Position numbers and translations under genes: made by a program. Below, in pieces: positions 11,756-22,987 of a stretch of DNA of 64,000 nt (the first letter of the stretch is position 1; the number at the start of each line of letters is the position of its first letter). Under the pieces are notes generated by a model that was not told where the DNA came from, made no database searches, and was given only the letters and a program-made list of their open reading frames with translations. Location of the stretch: positions 29,391,221 through 29,455,220 of the forward strand of contig OW203986.1 of the NCBI GenBank assembly GCA_934047225.1, read 5' to 3'. Source of the stretch: Ypsolopha sequella (Eukaryota; Arthropoda; Insecta; Lepidoptera; Ypsolophidae).

Positions 11756-12237
11756 GAGGATGGCATACCCTAGCAACTTTTTTTTATTACCCGTCCAGCA
11801 CAATAAGCAAAGACCTAATTTGCTTTTCATAGAACCGATTATATTTTGACCCTTTGGCCTCTTGTTCTTGGACGCGTAATCACGCAGCGAAACAACAAAT
11901 TGGTGTGTTTTTAGCTAATACTGAAATATTTTGTAGGGAAAAAAATATTGGATTTAGGTAACATCCCTTCATATTTTAAATTCCTATTTTTAAAAAAAAA
12001 TCAAGTTGGTCTCTTAACCGCGTCATTGAAACGAACGTTTGAAAACCAAAAAAAGAGGGAGGAAAACATTTTTTTTTTGACAAAAGTATAAATCTTAAAA
12101 CATTGTTTATAGGTGGAATCCTTAGATAAAAGATCGATAAATCAAATATATTTTCTTCATTATGAGAAGAGACCTAGTTTCATAAAATGAACCCTTGAAA
12201 ACCTGGTGTTGTTGATGTTCTAGCGTCAGGTGTCCCG
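11756..12237. mobile_element. TTAA-flanked MITE E, copy 1
   Basis: Begins GAGGATGGCATACCCTAGCA and ends GCGTCAGGTGTCCCG, with TTAA at 11752-11755 and 12238-12241. TTAA duplication is the piggyBac signature. The two ends share only a weak inverted core (CTAGcAAC). Further copies: 13995-14490, 26672-27156, partial 55706-55917 (-), and one cut off from 63836. Confidence 0.85.
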
Positions 12238-12241
12238 TTAA

Positions 12242-12623
12242 TGACTTATGTTTTAAGTAAATTCCAGAACAATACAATATATGTACTTATTTATCGTAAT
12301 CGCTTCGTTCGTAATGAGGTCAAGTAAAGTAAACTGGCGCAAGGCAAAGATAACAGTTTTTAGGAATACATACCAAGTTGCATGAAGGTATTCGGTACCT
12401 CCACACATTCGCTATTTACCGCCGATATGTATGCCGAGTTGTACGCGGCCTTTTGATAGGTATGCTGCCTGAATAGGTAATTTTGTGTTTACCTACAAAT
12501 TGCATTCACTCGTACTTTGACAAACAAACTACATCTTACAAATACAAATTGACTTATTGCTTTCAGTTTATTTTATTTACTTTTATTTAATAATACACTG
12601 TCTGACCCCCAACACTAGGATTC
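12242..12623. other. No feature recognised
   Basis: Contains a GC-richer patch at 12410-12470. No open frame worth naming. Confidence 0.4.
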
Positions 12624-13127
12624 CCTGCCCCTCTATTATGCCTATACAACGTGTAACAGATAGGTGTAACCATATTTGAAGAGCTTATTCAGTCAATGGT
12701 ATAGAACAACTTTTACTATGCAACAAACCAGTATCTAGAAAAAAAAATAGTTTTTCATAGAAAAATGCAATGCCGCTCGCTCGGCTCACATGTATGGAAG
12801 GGCAGATTTTTTTTCGAGTTTTTGGGGTGGGCTCCATAGTAAAAGTTGTTCTTTACTATTGACTGAATAAGCTCTTCAAATATGGTTACACCTTTCTGTT
12901 ACACCTTGTATATCTTTGGTTGCCAACTGAACAAGGTGCATAAACATAGATAAAAAACTGAACTTTCAAAATTGTGTATTGGTTATTGGACTATTTACGA
13001 ACCGTGTCGTCACTTGAAGTACGAACATATCCTTAGACAATCATAATTCGATAGGTAGTATATCTATGTTTTTGATGATAGGCACCCAGTCCAGTTGGCA
13101 ACTAAATATACATAATAGGCCCACTGC
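12624..13127. mobile_element. MITE B, copy 3, split by MITE M1
   Basis: CCTGCCCCTCTATTATG (12624) continues at TATCTTTGGTTGCCAACTG (12911) after removal of M1. Ends ...AACTAAATATACATAATAGG. M1 is therefore younger. Confidence 0.85.
12645..12910. mobile_element. Palindromic MITE M, copy 1
   Basis: Ends TACAACGTGTAACAG / CTGTTACACCTTGTA between TA dinucleotides. The long inverted arms include GAAGAGCTTATTCAGTCAAT. Copies at 27857-28127, 34740-35006, 36139-36395 and 44543-44809, each about 267 bp. Confidence 0.9.
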
Positions 13128-13825
13128 ATGGTCTGTGCCAGTCAGTTTCCTTTTTATTTTTTTATATATATCCATTTTATATGTTCTTGTTTTATATATT
13201 GCCCTATTTCTTAGGATAAACATAGTAAAATATTGGGAAAATCGATTGCAAGTCAGTTTTAAAAGTTTATTCGCCAACATTTAACTATTACTGTAGAAGT
13301 TAAAACTAACTTTAATTTTTTAATTACATAATATAAAACTTTTATGGTAACTTATATTTAAGATAATTTTATACTAAATAGATTTTTTACAAAATATGTG
13401 TTTATAATTGTACTAATTAATATAATTGTATTGTATTGTAATATAATTGTAATTTTATAATTGTGTATGGCTATCATCTATATAGAGCATAGAGAAGGAG
13501 GAATAGGAAACGTGCTACTAATCTAGACAACAAATCAATAAAAGATCGAAACGAAAGATTTTTGTCTTAAAGTGCGATCCGCTGTGCCAGTTGAACAATT
13601 AAATAATTTCAGTGAAAGTACACAAATTGGGCATTTCGTGCATTGTCCATTGTTTTGGACATAACAGCTTCTTTGATGACCATAATAACAAGTCCAAGAG
13701 TTGCTTTTAAAAGATAAATAATGCTTTGTATAATAAATCAGGTAATAGGCCATTAGTTGTTTTTAAGTACCCACACTTGACCCAGTATCTTGATTTTTTA
13801 AAAGAAAGTATACTATATACATCGT
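13128..13825. other. AT-rich, no gene recognised
   Basis: Contains an ATAATTGTATTGTATTG-type low-complexity run at 13420-13460. The frames 13041-13280 (-) and 13535-13753 (-) lack domains. Confidence 0.45.
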
Positions 13826-13980
13826 CACGACATGAACCCCCAAGGTGTTAGCGGTGTTTCTAAGTATGGACTGTGAAATATAAGTTACAATCCATACACG
13901 TAACTACATCCACGTTTTACCGACGATTTTTACGTCCCAGTGTGATGGGTGTTGAGCCTGCGCCGTATTTCGGGCACAAA
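13826..13980 (-). repeat. SINE F fragment (3' part)
   Basis: The reverse complement matches the body of the SINE at 38636-38966 (ends in the CGTCACGACATGAA block). Another copy lies at 21945-22100 (-). Confidence 0.7.
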
Positions 13981-13994
13981 AATATGGATATTAA

Positions 13995-14490
13995 GAGGAT
14001 GGCATACCCTAGCAACTTTTTTTATTACACGTCCAGCACAATAAGTCTAATGGCAAAGACCTTATTTGCTTTTCATAGAGGCAGTTATATGTTGGCTCTT
14101 TGGCCTCTTGTTCTTGGATGCGTAATACTAGTGATAACGCAGCGAAACAACAAATTGATGTGTTTTTAGCGAATACTGAAATATTTTGTAGGGAAAAAAA
14201 TATTGGATTTAGGTAACATCCCTTTATATTTCTATTGCATATTTTATAAAAAAAATCAAGTTGATCTCTTAACCGCGTCTTTGAAAAGACCGCTTGAAAA
14301 CCAAAAAAGAGGGTGGAAAACTTTTTTTTTTGACAAAAGTATAAATCTTAAAACATTGTTTATAGGTGGAATCCCTTTAAAAAAGATCGATAAATCAAAT
14401 AAATTTTCTTTAATATGAGGAGGGACCTAGTTTCTTCCAATGAACCCTTGAAAACCTGGTGTTGTTAATGTTCTAGCGTCAGGTGTCCCG
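13995..14490. mobile_element. TTAA-flanked MITE E, copy 2
   Basis: Nearly identical to copy 1. TTAA at 13991-13994 and 14491-14494. Frame 13873-14169 runs into it and is not a gene. Confidence 0.9.
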
Positions 14491-14504
14491 TTAAGGTACT
14501 TATG

Positions 14505-14612
14505 CAGACCGAACACAAATGTGCCCTTACTGGATCTAAACCGGCGACCCCCGGGTAAGAGGTCAATTTTTCGACCATTTACACCACAGGCAGTATTAAG
14601 AAAGTAAGTAAA
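14505..14612 (-). repeat. tRNA-derived SINE head
   Basis: The reverse complement reads CTGTGGTGTAAATGGTCGAA ... CCGGTTTAGATCC, resembling A and B boxes of a tRNA gene with a degraded stem set. No intact tRNA fold is expected. Confidence 0.5.
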
Positions 14613-14697
14613 AATAAAAATATCGACTTTAGTTTACAATAAAAAAAGGCTGACAAATGAAAAACATTTCCCACAATCACAGGAAAGAAAGACTTAA

Positions 14698-15121
14698 GGC
14701 GCTCTTATTCCAAAATCAGTAATTTCAAAGTCAAATAGAACTTTCAAATATCGTCTAAAACTTAAAAAATAAAAAACGCAATATAGTTCGAACCTTTATC
14801 AAGGTCTTCCACGCATGTGTTACACGATCAGATAAACTTTGCTCGATAGAAATAATTCACGAACACAGCATGTAATAAGACCTTTCAAATCATACCATTT
14901 CCATAATTCCACTCTTTTATTAACGAAACATATCTGGTAATATTGCTCTTTAAATTTTCTAGGTCGACCACGTAAGGGGGGGTATTAATAAACATATTCC
15001 TTATTTTTAAACAATTTAAAAACCGATAAAAACAACGAACAACGAAAAAGTGTGGTTATTTTCTTTACTCCTTACACGTAAAGAAAAAGACAGAGAGTCA
15101 CTCTTCTGGGATAAGAGCGCC
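14698..15121. mobile_element. TTAA-flanked MITE G, copy 1
   Basis: Ends GGCGCTCTTATTCC / GGGATAAGAGCGCC with TTAA at 14694-14697 and 15122-15125. 424 bp, piggyBac-type by target site. An inverted second copy lies at 17423-17845. Confidence 0.9.
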
Positions 15122-15125
15122 TTAA

Positions 15126-15762
15126 AATATGTGCGTCAAACAGTACTGGTAACACACACATCTCAAGTATTTCCTTATTCGCGACGCGAATAGCCATATA
15201 ACCACTTTCAGATTGCTGTATATGAGCATCTAATGCAGTATTTCCTATAGTTAAGATGCAATATGTCCAGTTTTAAGCTACGATCTACGCGTACGGAACC
15301 AGCTTGGACAATTTCACTTTCCGTGTGTGAACTACACGGAAGTGTAGGGTGCGGGCTTACAATTTGTCATGTCGGAAATTGCTAATCCTATTAAATTGGT
15401 CCAGTTCAACCTATGTACCTCTTTTAATTTTGATTTCATATAACACTTATACACACAACAGAAATTACAAGTTGAATATTTTCGTGATATATTTCGGCCC
15501 GCTTTAATTTTAATTTTGATTATAAGTCTAAAATATTTTATACCATATTATTGAATATTTATATTTCATAAAATCGCAAATTGGTTTTCTCATTACAAGG
15601 GGGGGGTATACAAGGGGGTTACAAGTTGAGCGATTATGAAAATTCTGCGATTTTCTTGCAACAACTTTCCAAACAAAACACTCACACGCAACTAATAAAA
15701 AAAAATCACCTCTTTATACTAGTAGTAAGAACCTATTAAAACTGTTGTATGGGCAAGTGACC
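15126..15762. other. No gene recognised
   Basis: A mixed-composition stretch (15280-15370 is GC-richer) then AT-rich sequence with a G run at 15600-15607. Confidence 0.4.
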
Positions 15763-16605
15763 TTTTTAGGGTTCCGTACACCAGAAGGGTGCCAAACGGG
15801 GTCCTATTACTTAGCCTCCACTGTCTGTCCGTCCGTTGTCACACACAGGTCTACAGCTTCAGCTAGGGAATGCAATCTTGCACCTAAATGTCAATCTCGG
15901 TATTTGCAAGATTTAAAAAAATCAATCTCGCAAGATCTCGGTATTAGCGAGATCTTGCACTTATAAAAATTCTTTCGAAAAAATATTGTTTCAAGTACTG
16001 GTTAGTTAAAAAATTAAAACAAGATATCAATACGATTACGGGATGTATTTAAACACAATTATATTATTGTACTAACCATACTGAAAAGCTTTCCCAAAGA
16101 AACAAACTGTAAATGTTGTATGGGCATGTGTTTTTTTTAAATTTGATTTATTATGTTTCTTTGGAGTAGAGTGGAGTAAATGATTTTATTTAAAGATAGC
16201 GTGTGTTTTCACCTTATATAGCCTATAGGCAAGCCCAGCCACAGACAAGTTTCTTTCTAATTCCATGTTTATAGTGATTAATGTCAACAAAATTATGTTG
16301 ATGATTAATGATGCAAAATGCAGTTTTTGTCTTCTCGACCCAGCAAATCCAAAGCTTTATCTTTTTTGCAAGTTATTCAAGTGTCGTCAATGCCCTGCAT
16401 CTGTAATTATGCGAGAAATCTTGCGAGATCTCGCACTGATAACGATGCGTGATTGATCTTGCAATATATGTGCGAGATCTCGGTATTTCCAGATCTCGGT
16501 ATACCGAGATTGCATTCCCTAGCTTCAGCCGTTATAGGTATCCAGTTTAAATTTTCACAGAATACGTTTTACTATGGGTTCTATCATGGCAAATAATAAT
16601 AAAAA
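15763..16605 (+). repeat. Dispersed repeat D, copy 1, split by a hAT element
   Basis: Starts TTTTAGGGTTCCGTACACCA. The part before 15863 rejoins CGTTATAGGTATCCAG...TTTTCACAGA after 16529. Family D ends in a hairpin GTGCGAGTCCGACTCGCAC then TTGGCCGGTTT in better copies, a form I associate with Helitron-like moth repeats; the class is not certain. Confidence 0.75.
15864..16521. mobile_element. hAT-type element, 658 bp, nested in D
   Basis: TIR TAGGGAATGCAATCT / AGATTGCATTCCCTA-type ends and a perfect 8-bp duplication GCTTCAGC (15856-15863, 16522-16529). Both flanks carry many AAGATCTCGGTATT and TCTCGCAAGATCTCG repeats that may be subterminal transposase sites. Non-coding; the frame 16265-16456 is not a transposase. 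Confidence 0.9.
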
Positions 16606-16812
16606 AAAACAAAAGCAGTGATGAGGACTGCCGATAGATCACTGCTGCTGCCATGCGCAACATGTCATGGCATATATTATGTCGACGAAGCGAACTCATA
16701 AAATTTTCTTCTACCAAAAATCGCGCCTAAAGAAGTTTTCACTTCAGAAAAAAAATTAAACCCAAGGGCGGTCCCGATACAAAAAAACAATTAAAAAATA
16801 TAGCGTTTTTTA
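16606..16812. other. Unassigned sequence
   Basis: Includes CAGTGATGAGGACTGC and GATCACTGCTGCTGCC. No repeat partner seen in the window. Confidence 0.35.
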
Positions 16813-16818
16813 ATCTTT

Positions 16819-16922
16819 GGCTTTAATTTTAGTTTTAGTGCCGTCAAAACTGAATTTTCTAACAGGATTAGAAGCTTTGGAAAATTTCAAGTTTTGACAC
16901 CACTAAAACTAAAATTAAAGCC
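16819..16922. repeat. Palindromic repeat S, copy 1
   Basis: The arm GGCTTTAATTTTAGTTTTAG...CAAAACT is mirrored by AGTTTTGACAC...AAATTAAAGCC with a 38-bp centre. A second copy, opened by element R, lies at 51043-51428. Confidence 0.85.
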
Positions 16923-17418
16923 TGTAAAGATTCGGCTTTAAAGTCTCTCTGTACAATCGTAATTTGCGTAAAAACCACCTATTAATCAAGGGATATAAAA
17001 CTTAGGTGGTTTTATGGGGTAAACAACTATGGCGATAAAAATAATAATGTTTTTATTTATTTAACATACCTATAATAATAAATCTGTATCGTAGCGTATA
17101 TACTTAATTATATACATTAAATATACATTTAATTTATGTAGTCATGCATCGTCACGCCAGTGTTAAATTATTATTAAATAAAAGTAAGCGCAATATTGGT
17201 TTTAATTTGTCGTTTATTCTCACGTTCAATTTATTTGGTATAATTGTTACATTCAAATTAACGCGTTTAATTAATAGTATATGTGATTATATACTATTGT
17301 ATTGCATAAATCTATTATTTATTCTCGTTCATTCTCATTCCCACGAGAAAAGTTATTTTTGAATAATTTTATGTAAAGTAAAACTCCATGTCCAAATACA
17401 TATAATAAGACACGGTTC
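16923..17418. other. AT-rich, no gene recognised
   Basis: The frame 17144-17362 is Ile/Leu/Asn-rich and lacks domains. Confidence 0.45.
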
Positions 17419-17422
17419 GTAA

Positions 17423-17845
17423 GGCGCTCTTATCCCAGAGGGGTGACTCTCTGTCTTTTTCTTTACGTGTAAGGAGTAAAGAAAATAACCTCACTTTTGT
17501 ACTTTTTCATTGTTTTTATCGGTTTTTAAATTGTTTAAAAATAAGGGATATGTTTATTATAACCCACTTACGTGGTCGACCTAGAAAATTGAAAGAGCAA
17601 TATTACCAGATATGTTTCGTTAATAAAAGAGTGGAATTATGGAAATGGCATGATTTGAAAGGTCTTATTACATGCTGTGTTCGTGAATTATTTCTATCAA
17701 GCAAAGTGTATCTGATCGTGTAACACATGCGTGGAAGACCTAGATAAAGGTTTGAACTATATTGCGTATTTTTTTTTAAAAGTTTTAGACGATGTTTGAA
17801 AGTTCTATTTGACTTTGAAATTACTGATTTTGGGATAAGAGCGCC
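17423..17845. mobile_element. TTAA-flanked MITE G, copy 2 (inverted relative to copy 1)
   Basis: Begins GGCGCTCTTATCCCAGAGG and ends GGATAAGAGCGCC. TTAA is intact on the right (17846-17849) and mutated (GTAA) on the left. Confidence 0.9.
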
Positions 17846-17849
17846 TTAA

Positions 17850-18064
17850 TAACTTTGTGAAATCAACAACGAAATCTCGCTCATGGCATCTGCGAACGAG
17901 GTGTAGTAAGGGGCAGCATCATCTCCACAAAGATCGATGAGTCTTCACGTAACATTGTGAGTCTCCAAACGACTACGTAACAGACGCGACCATCGATCGT
18001 GGGATCTTGTACCTTGGAGTAAACACTGACCAATCTACTACGTGATTTCATATCGACATACATA
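17850..18064. other. GC-richer unassigned stretch
   Basis: The minus frame 17881-18096 is open for 71 codons but runs into the LINE fragment at 18065. No domain. Confidence 0.35.
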
Positions 18065-18190
18065 TATTCACGCCTATCTCCCATAGGGGTAGGCATAGAC
18101 TACAGATTTTCATCTGCTACGATCCTGACATACCTCTTTCGCTTTTACACATCCATCAATCTAGTCATACAAGCTCTTCTATTCTGGGTA
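18065..18190 (-). pseudogene. LINE 3'-end fragment
   Basis: The reverse complement carries the CMTRLMDV...VRIVADE block and the 'gcctacccctatgggagataggcgtgaa' type tail of the LINE at 6645-6905. It is short and broken, and ends next to dispersed repeat D2. Confidence 0.65.
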
Positions 18191-18191
18191 C

Positions 18192-18483
18192 TTTTTAGGG
18201 TTCCGTACCCAAAGGGTAACCAACGGTACCCTATTCCTAAAACTCCGCTGTCCGTCTGTCACCAGGCTGTATCTCATGAACCGTGATAGTTAGACAGTTG
18301 AAATTTTCACAGATGATCTATTTCTGTTGCCACTATAACAAAAAATACAAAAAAATAGAATGAAATAAATATTTAAGGGGGCTCCCATACAACAGACATG
18401 TTTTTTTTGCCGTTTTTGGTATAAACCGATAATGGTACGGAACCCTTCGTGCGCGAGTCCGACTCTCACTTGGCCGGTTTTTT
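18192..18483 (+). repeat. Dispersed repeat D, copy 2 (complete)
   Basis: From TTTTTAGGGTTCCGTACCC to the GAGTCCGACTCTCACTTGGC end. Shares TCTCATGAACCGTGATAGTT and AATTTTCACAGATGAT with copies 3 and 4. Confidence 0.85.
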
Positions 18484-19368
18484 CTTATGTCGCCAATTCA
18501 TATCAAATTTTTATAAAAATAGTTTTACGCTGGGCCACATCCACCTTTGATGTGACCGATGTGACCTACGATGAAGCGCTCTCGCCCAGATAGTGGGAGA
18601 GAAGCAGGCGAAACGCTAATCAGTCTGTCCTGGAACTTCCGCAGTCTGCAAAAGTAGGTAACGGACGAATGACTATTACCTTACTGCAAGCCTGTAACAT
18701 CACTCTCCGGTACAACACTAGATGAAATTCTGCCAGCGACTTCTACTTTTTCTACCTGTGGCTAGAAAAAACATCCAATTCGAGATTAAGGGGCTGCACA
18801 GTGCTAAAATTCAGTCGTGCTCTAACGCGTTTGTTTTTTGACTCTCTATCCTGCTCTAATCAGATGCCGCGCACGCAAAAGTTCAGTTATTTAGAAATCG
18901 CGGCTCCATTAGGAAATTAACCATAATTTGTAATAAGGCTTTTTTGTAGATAATAATGAGATCTTTTATTGTGTGAAAGATTCATTTCAAACGCATATTC
19001 CGTGTCCGAGCGAATTGAGTGTTCAGAATGAAATCAGGTACCTAAAGATATATATTTTTTCAAATAAAGATATAAAATTTCGATAATCCACAAAGGCTTA
19101 ATTCGTCAGAAAAACATGATTAAGTACATATATATTTCCCAGAATTTTCTAGTAGCCAGTTTAGCCTACAAATCGAGCTAAATATACGCAATTTTACTAA
19201 ATCCACGCATATATTCAAGCCTTGAATTCGAAACAGGCTGCTTTACGTGTTTATTTCACACGTTGTTTCACTATAAGGAAAAGCGTTCAAGATTTATTGG
19301 ATGCTACAAATAACTAAATCGAAGTCGATACTTTCTGCCACTCGGGCGCATCGATCGGAGTAATCGAT
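18484..19368. other. Unassigned; GC-rich block at 18530-18780
   Basis: The block 18530-18780 is about half GC but broken by stops in every frame I followed. It may be an old retroelement piece. The rest is AT-rich. Confidence 0.35.
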
Positions 19369-19860
19369 TCCTTCTACTGTTCATGCCGAATCAAATTGTT
19401 ATCGATATCGACCTCCCCAGATCTTTGTGACACGCTTAAATTTTAGAGATCTAAATTTTTTTTTGTTTGCGATGTTTAAAATTTTCTAAATATCGACTTC
19501 TTTTTTGATTTGAACGAGGTGAATTCATGTAAGGAAGTACCAGGGGATCTAAAAGGGCAGACTTGGGTGAATCATAAAATTATTTGAAAGTAGGATGGAG
19601 TCAGAGTTTTTTCACGCGTACAAAAGAGACGACATTAGAACGGAATCATAATATGATTCATCCAAAGCAGCCTTTTGAGAGGACCTGGTACTTCCTTACA
19701 TGAATTCACCTCGTTCAAATCAAAAAAGAAGTCGATATTTAGAAAATGTTAAACATCGCAAACAAAAAAAAAATTTAGATCTCTAAAATTTAAGCGTGTC
19801 ACAAAGATCTGGGCAGGTCGATATCGATAACAATTTGATTCGGCATGAACAGTAGAAGGA
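19369..19860. mobile_element. Fold-back element with 174-bp near-identical arms
   Basis: Arms 19369-19542 and 19687-19860 are inverted copies differing at only a few positions (e.g. CCTCCCC vs CCTGCCC). The loop is an inverted copy of MITE H (H1). Arm identity implies a recent origin or gene-conversion upkeep. Confidence 0.9.
19543..19686 (-). mobile_element. MITE H, copy 1 (loop of the fold-back)
   Basis: GGGGATCTAAAAGGGC ... AGCCTTTTGAGAGGACC is the reverse complement of H2 (19865-20010). Internal landmarks GAATCATAATATGATTC and TCCTACTTTCAAATAAT are shared. Confidence 0.85.
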
Positions 19861-19864
19861 CCTA

Positions 19865-20010
19865 GTCCTCTAAAAAGGCCGCTATGGATGAATCATATTA
19901 TGATTCCGTTCTAATGCCGTCTCTTTTGCACGCGTGAAAAAACTCTGACTCCATCCTACTTTCAAATAATTTCATGATTCACCCAAGTCGGCCTTTTTAG
20001 ATCCCCTGGT
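19865..20010 (+). mobile_element. MITE H, copy 2
   Basis: TCCTCTAAAAAGGCCG ... CGGCCTTTTTAGATCCCC. Lies 4 bases from the fold-back arm and in opposite orientation to H1. A third copy (61782-61896) has a deletion of about 30 bp. Confidence 0.85.
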
Positions 20011-21944
20011 CCTTAAAAAACGTTTAGGCAAATCATCTCAAAGATTTCCGGGAAATAAACTCGTGAACCTGTGAGAATGCAGCGACTTGAGAAATGAAGA
20101 AAACGATTGAAGTCAGGACCTGGGACTAGGGTGACCAATACGAAATTTGAAAAATTTTTTGTCGTTTTATTGCTCGTATATTAAAATAAGTGTTTTGTAT
20201 CCCCTTAAGAGGAATTGATTTCCGAAACCGGTTGGGAAGTGTGCTACAAATATATTTTATGAAACAAATGGTACAAGTGTTTGTGTTAAAAATCAAGATG
20301 CTGTCTATGTTTCATCAAGTGCCGACAATCGCAAGTATAAATCAAGGATAATTATATTTATGATTATATATTATTTTATAACGCTTTTCAATTGTTTATT
20401 ATTTGTTATTATTCATGATAAGTTAATGTTTATTTGATCTAAATAATAAAAAAACGGAATGACCTCGTAAGCGACTGTGCCGCCAATGGCTGCCATTGAT
20501 TCCGTCCTCTGTGATTAAGTAAAGAGGCGGTATAAGAAGTATGCACTTAAATAATTTACAGTTTTTGGGAAAGTTGTTCAGTATGATTAGTTAATAATGT
20601 TGTTTAATTAAAAGGTACCATTAAATTAACAACCTCTATAGATTACACAAGAGTAAGGTGCCGTTTAATTTCATAAAGAAAAGCGCTGACGTCACAAGTT
20701 AGCAAAACATTAGTAACAGAGGTACTTTTAGAGAAAAAATCAGCAGGGCCACTTTTCGTCCGAATTGCAACGGTTATAAAAGCGAAAAGTGGCACTGCGC
20801 CAATTTCCCTGATAGTACCTGCGAGTATTGCAAAAATCCCAATTGCACCCATATACTCGTGCACCTATCATCACGCCATTAACAACTGCTTCACATTACG
20901 AAGCGTGTTTGATGGTGCCATGTTTACCGGTATGTCATTACTACATAATATATATTAGCCAACTGAAGAAGTTGCGTATCTGCAGCAACATGTTTCACGG
21001 GTAGGGTTTGAATTGTGCCACTCGGAAGGTATCTACCTACACATGGTTTGAAAATAATGTGAGCAGATCATAGAATGTAAAAGCTGATGGTAACGTGAGA
21101 AATCTAAAACCTTTCACCAAAAGTGGAAAATAGGTGCGTGTAAGGTTTACATGTAAATAAATATTAATAGATACGACAGAAATACGATATGCCTAGGCAG
21201 ATCCATGATATGCCCAATTACACGTTGTGCCGACAGCATAGACCCTCCGACTCAATAATTTATAGATGTTTTTCTAATCGACATAAAAAAAAACTTAATT
21301 CGTCCCGTGTTTTAAGTTTAGTATGTGTTTGGCTCTATTTGTTGAACTGCTACACTTGGATTGTTTTAAAATAAAATTATGAGCAATATCCGGTTTTTGT
21401 CAGTGGTATTTTGTTTCGTTAATGATGTAAGATTCACTGACAGAATTATGTGCGATCATCTTTGTTTATGATCATGCTACCACAACTAGCATGATCTCAT
21501 GACGTTATTTACAAAGATTAGTGATATCTTGCGCTTTTCTACACCATTGTCAATATGTTCTCATACTTTTTCCGAGATTTTCAATCTTAACTACTAAGAA
21601 ATGTGCAACGGATAATTTAATCGCTTATTCGTGCATACTCGGAACCAAAATAATAAAATAAATAAAAAAATAAAAATAAAATAATACAGATAGAGTTTAG
21701 TTTGAGTTTTGAGTTCCAACTTCCCTTCACTCGACCAGTTTATGTGTCAGAATGCTGAAGCTGTTCGGCTCTACTTTAAGTCCTGGGCTGACTGACCGGC
21801 GGGAAGCGAACAATATTCAAGATTACCGAGAATCAGTGCAGGACTCATCGCCCGAATACGAATTTAGAATTTAAATTTAGATAAAGTTTATCTAAAAACG
21901 GAGGCCTTTTTATAAAGTTGCATTATAATTGAAAACCGTCACGA
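20011..21944. other. Long unassigned stretch
   Basis: Two modestly GC-rich blocks (20640-20870 and 21720-21860) lack convincing splice signals. In the first, GCCACTTTTCG is mirrored by CGAAAAGTGGC, which suggests a repeat. A 40-codon polar frame at 21752-21874 (MLKLFGSTLSPG...) is too short to call. Confidence 0.35.
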
Positions 21945-22100
21945 CATAAATCCTAGCAGGTGTCGGGGGTTTCCGAGTGCCGACTGTGAACTGCAGGTAA
22001 CAGTTTATACGCTTACATCCACGTTTCATTGACGACTTTAGGTCCCAGCGTGATTGATGGGTGGTGAGCCCTATCGCTGTACTTCAGGCGCAAATCTGAA
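21945..22100 (-). repeat. SINE F fragment
   Basis: CGTCACGACATAAATCC ... GTCCCAGCGTGATTGATGG matches 13826-13980 and the reverse complement of 38800-38965. Confidence 0.7.
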
Positions 22101-22112
22101 CTTACAGTTCAA

Positions 22113-22749
22113 GGCGCTACGGGAAAAAAAATCGACACTTTTACAACTTGCATATCTACTTCAGTAAATAATGTTTTACTTTGATAAAATAGTATATTAT
22201 TTTTGAAATCTTTTTCTAGGGACCTGTTAAACAGAAAAACAATTCGGCTCGATACAAATATTTATTGAAATGAGGTCTTTTTCGACACCAAATCTCCTGG
22301 TTTGACAACTTGGAATGACATATGGACTGAAATTATATTTTATTAGTTGGGTTTTAACAGTATCTAAGACCTGCGGGCCTATTGTGTATCTCTAGTTGCC
22401 TTCTGGACTGGGTGTCTATCATCAAAAACATAGATATACTATCGAATTCCGATGTCCTAAGGATATTTTGGCACTTGAAGTGACGACACAGATTGTTAAT
22501 AGTTCAATACCCACTAAAGGCAATTTTGAAATTTCAGTTTTTAGCTATGTTTTTGATGATAGGCACCTCGTGCAGTTGGCAACTAAAGATACAGAATAGG
22601 GGGGCTGGTTAAACGAAATTTTGATAGCAACTTTAGTATATTTTATATGAATAAAAACCGACTTTTTGCTACTTTTCCACGAATCCGTCCCTCTCGCACT
22701 GAGGGTTTTTTATGGACTAACAGGGACGCTAAAACTTTTACATATAGCC
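22113..22749. mobile_element. TTAA-flanked MITE C, copy 1, split by MITE B4
   Basis: Left GGCGCTAC (flank TTCAA), right ATATAGCC then TTAA (22750-22753). Shares CGAATCCGTCCCTCTCGCACTG-type sequence with copies 2 and 3. The frame at 22647-22916 runs through the repeat and is not a gene. Confidence 0.75.
22373..22615. mobile_element. MITE B, copy 4, nested in C1
   Basis: CCTGCGGGCCTATTGTGTAT ... ATACAGAATAGGGGGGCTGG, opposite in orientation to B1. The flanking C1 halves align with the uninterrupted C2. Confidence 0.85.
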
Positions 22750-22987
22750 TTAACGTTTCTTTTGAAGCAGGTAAACCGTACTTCAAGATTAGCAGTAGAG
22801 TTGTTGAACCACTACTACTAGACCACGTCGAAGCCGTAAGTACATATAGGTTCATAGAGTTGATAACGTTGTTAAAAATCTACGAAACTGCGTATGTTGT
22901 TGTAAGATATGTATAAATAACTCTTTTATGATATGAATGATAAATAAGCAATCGGGCTATCTTGTCGGAGAATCACAAAGCTGTCTA

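Noticed and set aside
18530..18780. GC-rich block as a possible exon
   Set aside because: Stops in each frame examined and no consistent splice pair.
20643..20864. 73-codon minus frame with a hydrophobic start
   Set aside because: Contains an inverted GCCACTTTTCG pair suggesting a repeat; no splice or domain support.
21752..21874. 40-codon polar frame MLKLFGSTLSPG...
   Set aside because: Too short, no donor site after it and no family; noted only within the gap entry.
22647..22916. 89-codon frame that looks mildly protein-like
   Set aside because: The first part is MITE C sequence found again at 23622-24044 and 52712-53123.
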